From: CAYXGZ01 sp964464755 | Lineage (GTDB): Bacteria; Planctomycetota; MHYJ01; JACPRB01 | Assembly (NCBI GenBank): GCA_964464755.1 | Contig: CAYXGZ010000007.1 | Coordinates: forward strand, 14,899-78,898 | DNA length: 64,000 bases | Direction: 5' to 3' | Part shown: positions 41,432 to 50,283 of the stretch, one piece after another | Position numbering within the stretch: the first letter of the stretch is position 1 | Layout of the letters: every line of letters starts with the position of its first letter | Made by a program: the position numbers and the translations under genes | Notes under the pieces: generated by a model | What the model saw: the letters and a program-made list of their open reading frames with translations, nothing else | Databases searched by the model: none | What the model was told of the DNA's origin: nothing

Positions 41432-43195
41432 TCAGACGTCCAGGCCCATCGCCCGCATCAGGCCGATCGCGTTGCTGCGCGTGACCGTGCCGGGCTTGAG
41501 CCGGTAGTCGAAGGCCATCCGCCCGCCCTCGAGGTGGTCCTCGAAGTGCACGTTCGCCGCCCGCGGCGCCAGCGCGTCGGCCACCTTCGCCAGCGACAGG
41601 TCGTGCGTCGTCACCAGCCCCGCCGCCCCCCGCGCCAGCAGCCCCTTCACGACGGCCTCGCTGCCGACCGCGCGGTCGTGCGAGTTCGTCCCCGCGAGGA
41701 TCTCGTCCACGAGGTAGAGCACCGGCCCCGCCGCCGCGAGGTCCGCCACGAGCTTCAGGCGCGCGATCTCCGCGTAGAAGCGGCTCGTCCCCTCCTGCAG
41801 CGAGTCCGTGCGCCGGATCGAGGCCGCCAGCTCCGCCCCCGAGAGCCGCAGCCGCTTCGCCCGGGCCGGCAGGCCCAGCCGCGCCAGCAGCGCGTTCGTC
41901 CCCACGGTCCGCAGCAGCGTGCTCTTGCCCGACATGTTCGAGCCCGTCACCACGAGCACCGCGGGCCCCTCCCCGCCCACCGAGACGTCGTTGGGCACGC
42001 ACTTCCCCGGCGGCATCAGCGGGTGGGCCAGCCCCTCCGCCTCGAAGCGCGGCGGGCCCTCCACGAACTCCGGCCACGCGTCCTCGGGATGCTCCGCCGC
42101 GTAGCCCGCGAGCGCCGAGAGCGCCTCGATCTCCGCCATCGCCCCGATCCAGGCCCCCAGCTCCCGGCCGCGCGCGAGCCGCCAGCGCTCGATCGAGAAG
42201 GCGACCAGCGGCGTCCAGCAGAACGCCAGCGCGATCGGGTGGAAGAGCTGGTTGCGCCGCGTGTCGAGACGGTCGACGAGCTTCCGCAGCCCCGCGAGTT
42301 CCCGCGCCACGCCCGCCCCCAGCGCCTCCCGGCGCCGGCGCAGGAAGTCCGACGCGAACTCCTCGCGCTCCAGGCGGCCGAAGACCTCGGCGAGCAGGCC
42401 GATCTCGCGGCCCCGGGCCTCCACGGCGTCGACGATCCTCGACGCCCGGCTCCGGCACGCGCCGTGCACCGCCAGCGAGAGCACGAACGCGCCGAGCGGC
42501 CAGGCGAAGGAGACCCCCGCCGCCCAGGCCACGATCGCGCCGGCGTTCGCGACGGCCGCCGCCCCGGCCAGCGCCGGCAGCAGCGCGGGGACGCCCACCG
42601 GCGGGGCCGCGCCCCAGGCCGCCAGCTTCTCCGCGTCGCCCTCGTCGCGGCCCTCCGGCCCCAGCAGGTCCAGCTCCTCGCGCAGGTCGAGCCGCGGCAT
42701 CAGCTCCTTCAGGCCCTCCCGCCGCTCGACCGCCCCGGTCCCCGGCTCCTTCATCCAGCGCGCGAGCACCGCCTCGCCGGCCCGCGTGCGCGTCGTCGCG
42801 AGCAGCTCGAACACCGACGCGCGGCCGAAGAGGTCCAGGTCGTCCGCGTAGCGGTGCCCGGGGTCCACGTGCTCGGCGCCGGTCCGGCCCTTGCCGATCC
42901 AGGTCCCGTCGATGCGCTCGAGCGCGCGCTCGTGGAAGCGCGCCCCGCGCCGGGCCCGGCGGCCCCGGTCCTTGGCCCGCTCGTGGAGCAGGACCAGCGC
43001 GAAGAAGGCGGTCGCCGGGAGCAGCAGCCAGCCCGGGCCCAGCACCTGCGGGCCGAGGAGCAGCCAGGCGAGCACGACGCCGGCGAGGAAGACCGCGACC
43101 CGGGCGTTGGAGAGGCGGGCGTCGGCGCGGTCGGCATCCTCGGCCTCCCGGCGCCGGGCCTCGAGGCGCGCGGCGATCTCGTCGCGGATGGGCAT
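41432..43195 (-). CDS. Membrane-anchored MutS-family ATPase
   Basis: 587 residues. The C-terminal ~210 residues form a MutS ATPase: Walker A GSNMSGKSTLLRTVG, signature LQEGTSRFYAEI, DEILAGTNSHDR and TTHDLSLAKVAD. The N-terminal part has two to four membrane helices (about 34-70 and 218-250) and a MutS core-like helical region; mismatch-binding and connector domains are absent. This is the membrane MutS subgroup, which is not a replication mismatch-repair protein; function unknown. TAGCCT lies 8 bases before ATG. Confidence 0.8.
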   Translation of the reverse strand: MPIRDEIAARLEARRREAEDADRADARLSNARVAVFLAGVVLAWLLLGPQVLGPGWLLLPATAFFALVLLHERAKDRGRRARRGARFHERALERIDGTWIGKGRTGAEHVDPGHRYADDLDLFGRASVFELLATTRTRAGEAVLARWMKEPGTGAVERREGLKELMPRLDLREELDLLGPEGRDEGDAEKLAAWGAAPPVGVPALLPALAGAAAVANAGAIVAWAAGVSFAWPLGAFVLSLAVHGACRSRASRIVDAVEARGREIGLLAEVFGRLEREEFASDFLRRRREALGAGVARELAGLRKLVDRLDTRRNQLFHPIALAFCWTPLVAFSIERWRLARGRELGAWIGAMAEIEALSALAGYAAEHPEDAWPEFVEGPPRFEAEGLAHPLMPPGKCVPNDVSVGGEGPAVLVVTGSNMSGKSTLLRTVGTNALLARLGLPARAKRLRLSGAELAASIRRTDSLQEGTSRFYAEIARLKLVADLAAAGPVLYLVDEILAGTNSHDRAVGSEAVVKGLLARGAAGLVTTHDLSLAKVADALAPRAANVHFEDHLEGGRMAFDYRLKPGTVTRSNAIGLMRAMGLDV

Positions 43196-43209
43196 GGCCG
43201 ACTAGGCTA

Positions 43210-43821
43210 CTATTTCCGCGTCACCACGTCGTCGGGCAGTTCGTTGACGTCGTCGTCCTTCCGCGGGAAATGGCGGGCCAGCTGGGCGCCGACGTCGGCG
43301 ACGGCCGCGGCCAGGCCCTCGGCGGGCGCGCCCCGGCGGCAGGCCTCGACGATCACCGCGACCTCCTTCTCCCACGTGCCGCCCGGGGCCTTCTCGTGGA
43401 TCGCGCGGTCCGCGAGCACGACGGCCTCGTGCTCCCGCAGCGAGAGGAGGATGAGCACGCCGGTGGATCCGGCCGTGCGGCCGATGCCCAGGTCGACGAA
43501 CTCGCGCTCCGCGCGGCGCCGCACCCAGCGGTGGGGATCGGCGGGGACCAGCATGCCGAGGAGGAAGCCCGCGAGGCCCGTCCCGCCGGCGAGCAGGGCG
43601 TCGATCCCGTCGGGATGACCCCAGGCCTGCACGTGGCGGACCGCGTAGGCGACCGCCGCGCCGGCGACGAGCAGCACGAAGGACGGCCAGCGCAGGACCG
43701 GGACGCTGCGGCCGACGATGAGGACGCGGATCTCGCCGGCCGTCGTCGCCTCGGCGGCCTGCACCGCGGCGCGGACCCGCTCGCGGCCCGCGTCGTCCAG
43801 GAACGTGGCGGGGTTCACCAT
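43210..43821 (-). CDS. TPM-domain membrane protein
   Basis: 203 residues. The first part has a TPM-domain start (FLDDAGRERVRAAVQAAEATTAGEIRVLI), two membrane helices (about 49-64 and 78-95), then VDLGIGRTAGSTGVLILLSLREHEAVVLADRAIH, the rest of a DUF/TPM-type fold. It overlaps the upstream TPM gene by 7 bases. Together with lemA and the YgcG-like gene it forms the common lemA-TPM-TPM cluster, of uncertain function in the envelope. Confidence 0.75.
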   Translation of the reverse strand: MVNPATFLDDAGRERVRAAVQAAEATTAGEIRVLIVGRSVPVLRWPSFVLLVAGAAVAYAVRHVQAWGHPDGIDALLAGGTGLAGFLLGMLVPADPHRWVRRRAEREFVDLGIGRTAGSTGVLILLSLREHEAVVLADRAIHEKAPGGTWEKEVAVIVEACRRGAPAEGLAAAVADVGAQLARHFPRKDDDVNELPDDVVTRK

Positions 43822-44519
43822 GAGCCCGAGGCGCCCCCGCCGCCGAAGGAGCCGCCGCCGCCCGACCAGCCCCCGCCCCCGCCCCCGCCCCCGCCCGAGG
43901 AGCGGCCGCCGCCCATCCCGGACATGAGGATCCAGCCCGCGCCCCCCCAGCCCCGGCGCCGCCGGGGCGAGAAGACCGACAGGAGGATCACGATCGCGAT
44001 CAGCACGAGAGGCTTGATCACGTTGGAGCTCACCTTGGAGGCGGGCTTGCCCCTGTACTCGCCCTTCACGGCGCCGACAACGGCCGCCAGGCCCGCCAGC
44101 GCGCCGTCGCCGTAACGGCCCTTCTTGAAGTGCGGGATCATCTCGTCGCGGATGATGCGGGAGGCGAGGAGGTCCGTGAGCCGGGCCTCGAGGCCGGTGC
44201 CGATCTCGATGCGGCACTTGCGGTCCTGGACCGCGACGACGACCAGGACGCCGTTGTTCTTCCCGGACTGCCCGAGGGAGCACTTGCGGGCGACGTCGAT
44301 CGCGTACTCCTCGATGGCGCGACCGTCCGTCGTCGGGACGACGAGGAGGGCGACCTGCGTGGAGTCCGAGGCCTCGAGGGCCCGGACGAGCTGCAGGGCC
44401 TGCGCGGCCTGCGCGCGGGAGAGCACGCCGGCCCGGTCGACGACGGGCTGCGCGAGGGTCGGGATCTCCTGCCCCGCGGCGGCCGCGAGGAGCAGCCCCG
44501 CGAGGAGGAGGTGCATCAC
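43815..44519 (-). CDS. YgcG-like TPM-domain protein with Gly-rich tail
   Basis: 234 residues. A signal peptide is followed by a TPM domain (VVDRAGVLSRAQAAQALQLVRALE; KCSLGQSGKNNGVLVVVAVQDRKCRIEIGTGLE), one membrane helix (about 168-184), and a C-terminal tail of Gly and Ser with the GGGGSFGGGGASGSW ending typical of this family. It begins directly after the lemA stop. The family is periplasmic; an acid-phosphatase activity has been reported for a plant homologue, so the role here is open. Confidence 0.85.
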   Translation of the reverse strand: MMHLLLAGLLLAAAAGQEIPTLAQPVVDRAGVLSRAQAAQALQLVRALEASDSTQVALLVVPTTDGRAIEEYAIDVARKCSLGQSGKNNGVLVVVAVQDRKCRIEIGTGLEARLTDLLASRIIRDEMIPHFKKGRYGDGALAGLAAVVGAVKGEYRGKPASKVSSNVIKPLVLIAIVILLSVFSPRRRRGWGGAGWILMSGMGGGRSSGGGGGGGGGWSGGGGSFGGGGASGSW

Positions 44520-45122
44520 CTAGAACTTCACCTTGGGCGCGTCCTTGGCGCCGGTGTCGGACTTGAACATCCCGCGCTCCTTCCAGCCGCCGCAGAACGG
44601 GAGGAAGCCCCACTTCTGGACGGTGGAGTTGTAGTCGCCGGCCGCGGTGTTGAAGTCCCGCCGCGCCGTGTTGATGCGGTTCTCCGTGCCCTCGATCTGG
44701 GACATGAGGTCGCGGAAGCTTTCCGTGGCCTTCAGGTTCGGGTAGGCCTCGGTCGCGACCCCCGTGAAGGCGCGCAGGGACGCGAAGAGCTCGGAGTTCA
44801 GCTTGTCGTAGCGCTCGAGCTGCGCGGGGTCGTTGCTGTCGAGCTTGGCCTGGCGGATCTCCTTCACGACGCCGAGCATCGTGTTGCGACTGGCGACGAT
44901 CTTCTCGAGCGTGGCGGCCTCGTACTTCGTCGCGCCCTCGACGGTGGCGACGAGGTTGGGGACGAGGTCGAGCCGGCGCTGGTAGGCGCTCTCGAGGTTG
45001 CCCGAGGCGACCTCGGCCTTCTGGTTGAGGTCGATGATGGAGTTGCGCTTGGAGAACGCGAACAGCAGGGCACCGACCACGACCAGGCCGATGACCGCGA
45101 TGACGCCCAAGACTGCCTTCAT
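44520..45122 (-). CDS. lemA: LemA family membrane protein
   Basis: 200 residues. One N-terminal membrane helix, then the all-helical LemA domain: YQRRLDLVPNLVATVEGATKYEAATLEKIVASRN, LFASLRAFTGVATEAYPNLKATESFRDLMSQIEGTENRI and RRDFNTAAGDYN are diagnostic. ATG 45122 was chosen because GGAGGA lies just upstream; an upstream in-frame ATG is ignored. First gene of the lemA-TPM-TPM operon. Function in bacteria is unresolved. Confidence 0.9.
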   Translation of the reverse strand: MKAVLGVIAVIGLVVVGALLFAFSKRNSIIDLNQKAEVASGNLESAYQRRLDLVPNLVATVEGATKYEAATLEKIVASRNTMLGVVKEIRQAKLDSNDPAQLERYDKLNSELFASLRAFTGVATEAYPNLKATESFRDLMSQIEGTENRINTARRDFNTAAGDYNSTVQKWGFLPFCGGWKERGMFKSDTGAKDAPKVKF

Positions 45123-45191
45123 GATTCCTCCGGAGGCTGGACGCCCGGGCTCCGCGAGGGGAGCGCCGGGTCCGTACGAAACGGGTTTCAT

Positions 45192-45416
45192 CTACTTCTT
45201 CCAGTGATAGCGGCCGCCGATGTTGGGCCGGGGCTCGACCCCGCCGAGCCGGGCCGCGTCCGGGACCGTGGACCGCGGGATCGAGCGGCCCTTCGCGGGC
45301 ATGGGCCGCCGGGACTTCCAGTACTCCCAGGCCAGGAAGGCCCCGAACGCCGTGCCGGTCAGGCCGACGATCGCGAAGATCCAGGCTTGCGAATAACCCT
45401 GCAGGAGTACGCCCAT
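45192..45416 (-). CDS. Small single-pass membrane protein
   Basis: 74 residues: one membrane helix (residues about 10-30) followed by a basic soluble tail (WEYWKSRRP, GRYHWKK). CATAAT on the minus strand (45424-45429) ends 7 bases before the ATG, predicting a leaderless transcript. It lies 70 bases upstream of lemA in the same direction but GC and composition do not connect it. Function unknown. Confidence 0.5.
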   Translation of the reverse strand: MGVLLQGYSQAWIFAIVGLTGTAFGAFLAWEYWKSRRPMPAKGRSIPRSTVPDAARLGGVEPRPNIGGRYHWKK

Positions 45417-45454
45417 GGCGGGGATTATGACCGCGACCGGCGGGATCCGTTACC

Positions 45455-46738
45455 TCATTTCGCCGTCGTGAAGCTCCACGCCTTCGTCCAGGTCCCGCCG
45501 CCCTCCAGCGCGATCTCGAACTCGACCGCGTAGGTCCGGCCCGGCCGCAGCCGCTCCTTCGGGATCAGCGCCACCAGGTCCGCCTGCGGGCGGTCGGCCC
45601 GCGCGGGCCGCTCCGGCCCCGACACCCAGGCCGGAACCTCCGCCCCGTCGAGCGTCAGCTTCCCCTTCGCCGAGACCGGCCGCGGCTTCGCGTCGAACTG
45701 GATCGACACCGGGTAGCCCGCCGAGGCCTTCGGGTCGGGCAGCGGATCCGGCGACTCCCTCCCGCCCAGCGCGAACTCCAGCGGCACGCCCTTCGCGTCC
45801 ACCGGCGGGTACGCGACCGGCCCGGCCTCCGTCGCGACGATCCCCGAGACGTCGATCACCACCGTCCCCCGCCCCTCCCCGTCCCAGGCCCAGCCCACGC
45901 CCACCTCCCTCAGCCCCGAGTGCAGCAGCGGCTGCCGGTGGTAGATCGCCGCCACGAGGCTGTCCACCGCGTCCCGCAGGTCGCGCCGCGTCCCGAACTG
46001 GTGGATCACCGAGACCTTCGCCGCCCGCGCCCCCTCCTCCGTGTAGCCCGGCCGCCCCGGCTCCTCCGCGTGCGCGTTGCCCCCGGGGTTCCGCGCCAGG
46101 TACAGCGCGTGGAGGTCGCAGGCCCGGTGCAGCGAGTCCTTCGCCGCCACGGCCGGCACGCCCGCCGCCCTGCGGAACGAGTTCAGCCGCGCCACGAAGT
46201 CCGCCACGCCCACCGACGCGGGCCTCGGCGGCGCGGGACGCACCCGCCGGATCCGCCAGACCGGCACGCCCTTCACGGTGACCTCGACGGAGTCCCGGCC
46301 CGACACGAGGTCGTGCGGCGCGTGCGGCCCCGCGTAGATGTCGACGCCCTCCTCCTTCCCCGCCGTGGTCGCCAGGACCCGCAGGGTCATCGTCGTCCCG
46401 TCGCTCTCCCGCTGCAGCGAGAGCTGCTCCGCCCTGCCGACCGCCACGCTCGGGACCTTGAGCGGCTTGTCGAGCGTCGCCGCGGGCAGCCGCACCCGCT
46501 CCTCGCCGTCGACCCGCACCACGACGAACTTCAGCCCGGGGAAGGCCGAGTTCTCGAGCGCCTCGACGACGCCCTTGGCGCCGGGCCCCTCGTAGAGCGT
46601 CACGCCGTCGACGGCCACGACGAGGTCCGCCGCCCCGCCGCCCGCCACCGTCGTCCGCTCGCGGAGGTCCGCGCCCGCCGGGCGGTCCTGGAATCCGGTC
46701 AGAATCGCCAGAACCGTCGCGAGCCGGGCCCCGTTCAT
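45455..46738 (-). CDS. Secreted CAP/SCP-domain protein
   Basis: 427 residues with a signal peptide. A region of unknown fold (about 30-165) is followed by a CAP domain (about 176-310): FVARLNSFRRAAGVPAV, HRACDLHALYLARN, GGNAHAEEP and WDGEGRGTVVIDVSG. CAP proteins bind sterols or metals or act as proteases in other organisms. A C-terminal beta domain with a FTTAK end resembles a bacterial Ig-like fold. TACCCT (minus strand) lies 8 bases before ATG and overlaps the promoter of the divergent HtrA gene. Confidence 0.7.
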   Translation of the reverse strand: MNGARLATVLAILTGFQDRPAGADLRERTTVAGGGAADLVVAVDGVTLYEGPGAKGVVEALENSAFPGLKFVVVRVDGEERVRLPAATLDKPLKVPSVAVGRAEQLSLQRESDGTTMTLRVLATTAGKEEGVDIYAGPHAPHDLVSGRDSVEVTVKGVPVWRIRRVRPAPPRPASVGVADFVARLNSFRRAAGVPAVAAKDSLHRACDLHALYLARNPGGNAHAEEPGRPGYTEEGARAAKVSVIHQFGTRRDLRDAVDSLVAAIYHRQPLLHSGLREVGVGWAWDGEGRGTVVIDVSGIVATEAGPVAYPPVDAKGVPLEFALGGRESPDPLPDPKASAGYPVSIQFDAKPRPVSAKGKLTLDGAEVPAWVSGPERPARADRPQADLVALIPKERLRPGRTYAVEFEIALEGGGTWTKAWSFTTAK

Positions 46739-46746
46739 CGCGAGGG

Positions 46747-46756
46747 AGGGTAGAAT
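46747..46756. promoter_or_regulatory. Overlapping divergent -10 hexamers
   Basis: TAGAAT on the plus strand (46751-46756, 6 bases before the HtrA ATG) overlaps TACCCT on the minus strand (46747-46752, 8 bases before the CAP-gene ATG). Polymerase can occupy only one at a time, so the two genes should compete. Confidence 0.5.
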
Positions 46757-46762
46757 CGCACC

Positions 46763-48109
46763 ATGAAACATCTCGCGCTCCTCGCCGGTCTCGTCGCCTT
46801 CGCCGCCTGCGCGGCCCCGCCCCGCGAGCAGGAGATCATCCGCGCCGCCAAGGACAAGGTCTTCCCCGCCGTCGTCTTCATCAAGCCCATCCGCGAGGAG
46901 TTCCGCGGCGGCAAGAAGGAGAAGGTCCAGATCTTCGGCTCGGGGGTGATCATCTCCGCCGCGGGCCACGTCGTCACCAACAACCACGTCGCCGAGAAGG
47001 CCTCCGAGATCCGCTGCGTCCTCTCCGACAAGGAGGAGGTGGGCGCCAAGGTCGTCGGCCTCGACCCCGAGACCGACCTCGCCGTCCTCCAGCTCGACCT
47101 CTCGGCCCGCAAGGCGAAGACCCCCCTGCCCCTGGCCGAGTTCGGCGACTCCTCGCGCATCGTCGAGGGCGACCTCGTCATGGCCATGGGCGCGCCCCAC
47201 GGCCTCGAGCGCTCCGTCTCCCGCGGGATCATCTCCAGCGTCGAGCGCACCTTCGAGTTCGCCCCCTACAACACCTGGTTCCAGACCGACGCCGCGATCA
47301 ACCCGGGCAACTCCGGCGGGCCCCTCGTCGACGAGGCCGGCCGCATCATCGGCATCAACTCCCGCGGCATGCGCGGCGCCGAGAACCTCGGCTTCGCCAT
47401 CCCCTCCAACTCGGTCCGCGAGGTCGTCGACGCCCTCCTCAAGGACGGCCGCGTCGTCCGCGCCTGGACGGGCCTCCGCTTCCAGGCCCTGCGCGACTTC
47501 AGCAAGAGCACCCGCCTCGACGCGACCCGCGGCGTCCTCGTCGCCGGCGTCGACCCCGGCTCCCCCGCCGCCAAGGCGGGCTTCAAGTCCGGCGACGTCC
47601 TGCTCTCCATCGGCGGCCGCGAGGTCAACGGCATCTACGAGACCGACCTCCCCGCCGTCGAGCGCGCCTTCGCGGCCCTGCCCCTCGCGAAGCCCACCCG
47701 GATCGCCTCGCTCCGCGCCGGCGCCCCGCGCGACGCCGACGTCGTCCCCGTCGAGAAGGGCCGGCAGGAGGGCGCCGACCTCGAGTGCGCGAAGTGGGAC
47801 CTCACGGCCAAGGAGATCAGCCCGTTCTCCGACCCCTGGCTGCACTTCCAGAAGCACGAGGGCGTCTACGTCCAGGGCCTGAAGTACAACGGCAACGCCC
47901 GGGCCAGCGGCCTCGACCGCATGGACATCCTCGCCGAGGCCGACGGCAAGGACCTCAAGAGCCTCGAGGACCTCAAGGCCGTCTACGAGGCCTCGCTCAA
48001 GCTCCCCAAGGGCAAGCGGGTCCTGCTCTTCCGCGTGCTCCGCGAGGGCTACCCCCGCTACGTCGCCCTGGATTTCGAGAAGGACACCCAGGACATCGAG
48101 GAGGATTGA
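46763..48109 (+). CDS. HtrA/DegP-type serine protease lipoprotein with two PDZ domains
   Basis: 448 residues. A lipobox (LVAFAAC) is followed by a chymotrypsin-fold domain with TNNHV (His), DLAVLQL (Asp) and GNSGGPLV (Ser), all intact. PDZ1 starts near residue 260 (GVLVAGVDPGSPAAKAGFKSGDVLLSIGG); a second PDZ-like region is near 370-440. It should degrade or refold damaged envelope proteins. It is followed by a pseudo-protease paralogue and a TPR protein in one operon. Confidence 0.85.
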   Translation: MKHLALLAGLVAFAACAAPPREQEIIRAAKDKVFPAVVFIKPIREEFRGGKKEKVQIFGSGVIISAAGHVVTNNHVAEKASEIRCVLSDKEEVGAKVVGLDPETDLAVLQLDLSARKAKTPLPLAEFGDSSRIVEGDLVMAMGAPHGLERSVSRGIISSVERTFEFAPYNTWFQTDAAINPGNSGGPLVDEAGRIIGINSRGMRGAENLGFAIPSNSVREVVDALLKDGRVVRAWTGLRFQALRDFSKSTRLDATRGVLVAGVDPGSPAAKAGFKSGDVLLSIGGREVNGIYETDLPAVERAFAALPLAKPTRIASLRAGAPRDADVVPVEKGRQEGADLECAKWDLTAKEISPFSDPWLHFQKHEGVYVQGLKYNGNARASGLDRMDILAEADGKDLKSLEDLKAVYEASLKLPKGKRVLLFRVLREGYPRYVALDFEKDTQDIEED

Positions 48110-50283
48110 TGCGCCGCGCCCTCGCCCTGCTGCTGCTCCTGCCCGCCTCGCTGTCCGCCCAGGACCGGCCCGACGGCGCGGTCCTGCGCAAGGTCCACGA
48201 GTCGGTCCGCCGCTCCCTCGTCGGCCTCGAGCTGACGCTCAAGAAGCCCTCGCGCCTCGACCGCGAGTCCCGCGAGCGCCGCGAGGAGCGCCGCGACGCC
48301 GACGGCCTGGCCCAGGAGCGCCTGACGCTCGACACCTGGGGCGTCGTGCTCGACGCCGCGGGCCGCCTCGCCATGGCCGACCCCGGGCTCGACCCGTCCT
48401 CCATCGAGAAGATCGCCGGGACCTCGCCGGACGGGTCGCGCTTCGAGGCCGTCGTCGACGGCGTCGGGCGCCGCCACGACTGCCTCTACCTCAAGGCCGA
48501 CCCGCCGCCCCCGGGCGCCGCGCCGCTCGCGTTCGAGGACTTCGAGCCCTTCGCCCTCGGCGACGCGTACAGCGCCGCCTACGTCGAGCGCGTCGACGGC
48601 CGCTGGCACGTCAACCTCGGCGCGTACCTCGTCACCAACGCCCCGCTGGCGCCCGAGAAGGGCGCGTTCCGGCTCACGGACCGCGTGCGGCCGGGCTCGG
48701 TCGTCCACGACGCGAAGGGCCGCTGCGTCGGCGTGGCCTTCGACGACACCCTCTGGAGCGAGCCGGGCGGCGACTCCTTCCTGGGGAAGGCCTTCGCGGC
48801 CGAGGCCCCGGTGCCGCTGAAGGAGCTCGAGGACTCGACCAAGGCGCTCAAGGCCCGGATCGGCGCGGCCGCCCACAAGGTGGAGCTCGAGCTGCGCGTC
48901 GAGGCGGAGGACCGCTACGGCCGGGACGCGGGACCCGGCAGCAAGCTCGTGCTCTACGGGCTGCCCGTCGACGCGGCGGGGACCCTGGTGGTGCCGAGCG
49001 ACCTGCCCGCGGCCGTGCTGCGGCGGGTCGAGACCGTGACCGTGACCCCGCCCGGCGGCGCCCCCGCCGAGGGGACGCTCAAGGGGCGCTTCCGAGACTT
49101 CGGCGCCCTGCTCGTGACGGCGCCCGGCGTCCTGAAGACCCCGGTGCAGGACGCGACGGTCCGCGCGCTGGCCCGCGGGCCGCTCTACCACGTCTGCGGC
49201 CTCGAGGAGAAGTTCGGCGGGCTGAACGTCGAGGTCGAGCCGCGCCGCATCCTCCGCATCGAGAAGGCCCCCAAGGGCGCCTGGCGCGAGGAGTTCCGCC
49301 GGCCGACCCGGCTCGGCTCCTTCGTCGCGGACGCCTCGGGCCGGATCGTGGGGCTCTACGTCGAGGAGCGCGAGGACGGCGACCTCGAGGACGCCCACGA
49401 GGAGGAGGAGATGGAGGCCTACTCCTGGCGCCGCGGGCGGAGCTTCGCGCCCCCGCACCGGCGGAAGATCCGGCTCTTCGCGGACCTGGCGCCGCTGCTG
49501 GCCGACCCGGAGCCCCGGCTCGACCCGCGCGCCAAGCCCCTGCCCAAGACCGAGGAGAAGCGCCTCGCGTGGCTGGGCGTCGAGTTCCAGGAGCTGACCC
49601 GCGGCCTCGCCAAGCACTGGGGCCTCGAGGACCGCGAGCTCACCAACGACGGCCGCCGCGGCCTGCTCGTGACGGACGTCTACCCCGGCTCCCCGGCCGA
49701 GCGGCTCGGGATCCGCGAGCGGGACATCCTCCTGAGCATCACGCCCCCCGGCGAGGGCGCGAAGCCCACCGACCTCGCCGCCCCCGAGGAGCGCCGCTAC
49801 GGGATGCGCGACTCGGCCGCCCCCTGGCGCCCGCGCAAGAACGTGCTGACCTCGATGCTGACCCAGATCGGCGAAGGCAAGGAGGTCGGCCTCGAGGTGC
49901 TCCGCGGCAAGGAGAAGCTCAAGATGAAGCTGAAGATCGAGCTGGAGCCCAAGAGCTTCGAGACCGCGGAGAAGCACAAGGACGCCGGGATGGGCCTGAC
50001 GCTGAAGGACCTGACCTACGAGGCCCGGTACTTCCACCGGCTGGAGCCCGCGGTCGAGGCGGTCGTCGTGTCGAAGATCGAGTCGGGCTCCCGCGCCGAG
50101 GTCGCGAAGCTCGAGCTGCTCTCGCTGATCACGCGCGTGAACGACGAGCCGGTGGGCTCGCTCGCGGACTTCCGCAGGAAGGTCGAGGCCGCGCGCAAGT
50201 CCGGGGCGAAGACGCTCACGCTCACCGTGCGGAACCTCGGCCAGACCCGGCTGGCCGACGTGGACCTCGCGGAGGGGGAATGA
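48109..50283 (+). CDS. HtrA-like pseudo-protease with two PDZ domains
   Basis: 724 residues with a signal peptide. The N-terminal ~450 residues have the length of duplicated trypsin-like domains, but no TNxHV, DLAV or GNSGGP triad can be found, so it is probably inactive. PDZ regions are clear: LGVEFQELTRGLAKHW...VYPGSPAERLGIRERDILLSI (about 485-560) and VVVSKIESGSRAEVAKLELLSLITRVNDEPV near the C-terminus. The start overlaps the HtrA stop (TGATG) and the end overlaps the next gene (ATGA). Confidence 0.7.
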   Translation: MRRALALLLLLPASLSAQDRPDGAVLRKVHESVRRSLVGLELTLKKPSRLDRESRERREERRDADGLAQERLTLDTWGVVLDAAGRLAMADPGLDPSSIEKIAGTSPDGSRFEAVVDGVGRRHDCLYLKADPPPPGAAPLAFEDFEPFALGDAYSAAYVERVDGRWHVNLGAYLVTNAPLAPEKGAFRLTDRVRPGSVVHDAKGRCVGVAFDDTLWSEPGGDSFLGKAFAAEAPVPLKELEDSTKALKARIGAAAHKVELELRVEAEDRYGRDAGPGSKLVLYGLPVDAAGTLVVPSDLPAAVLRRVETVTVTPPGGAPAEGTLKGRFRDFGALLVTAPGVLKTPVQDATVRALARGPLYHVCGLEEKFGGLNVEVEPRRILRIEKAPKGAWREEFRRPTRLGSFVADASGRIVGLYVEEREDGDLEDAHEEEEMEAYSWRRGRSFAPPHRRKIRLFADLAPLLADPEPRLDPRAKPLPKTEEKRLAWLGVEFQELTRGLAKHWGLEDRELTNDGRRGLLVTDVYPGSPAERLGIRERDILLSITPPGEGAKPTDLAAPEERRYGMRDSAAPWRPRKNVLTSMLTQIGEGKEVGLEVLRGKEKLKMKLKIELEPKSFETAEKHKDAGMGLTLKDLTYEARYFHRLEPAVEAVVVSKIESGSRAEVAKLELLSLITRVNDEPVGSLADFRRKVEAARKSGAKTLTLTVRNLGQTRLADVDLAEGE

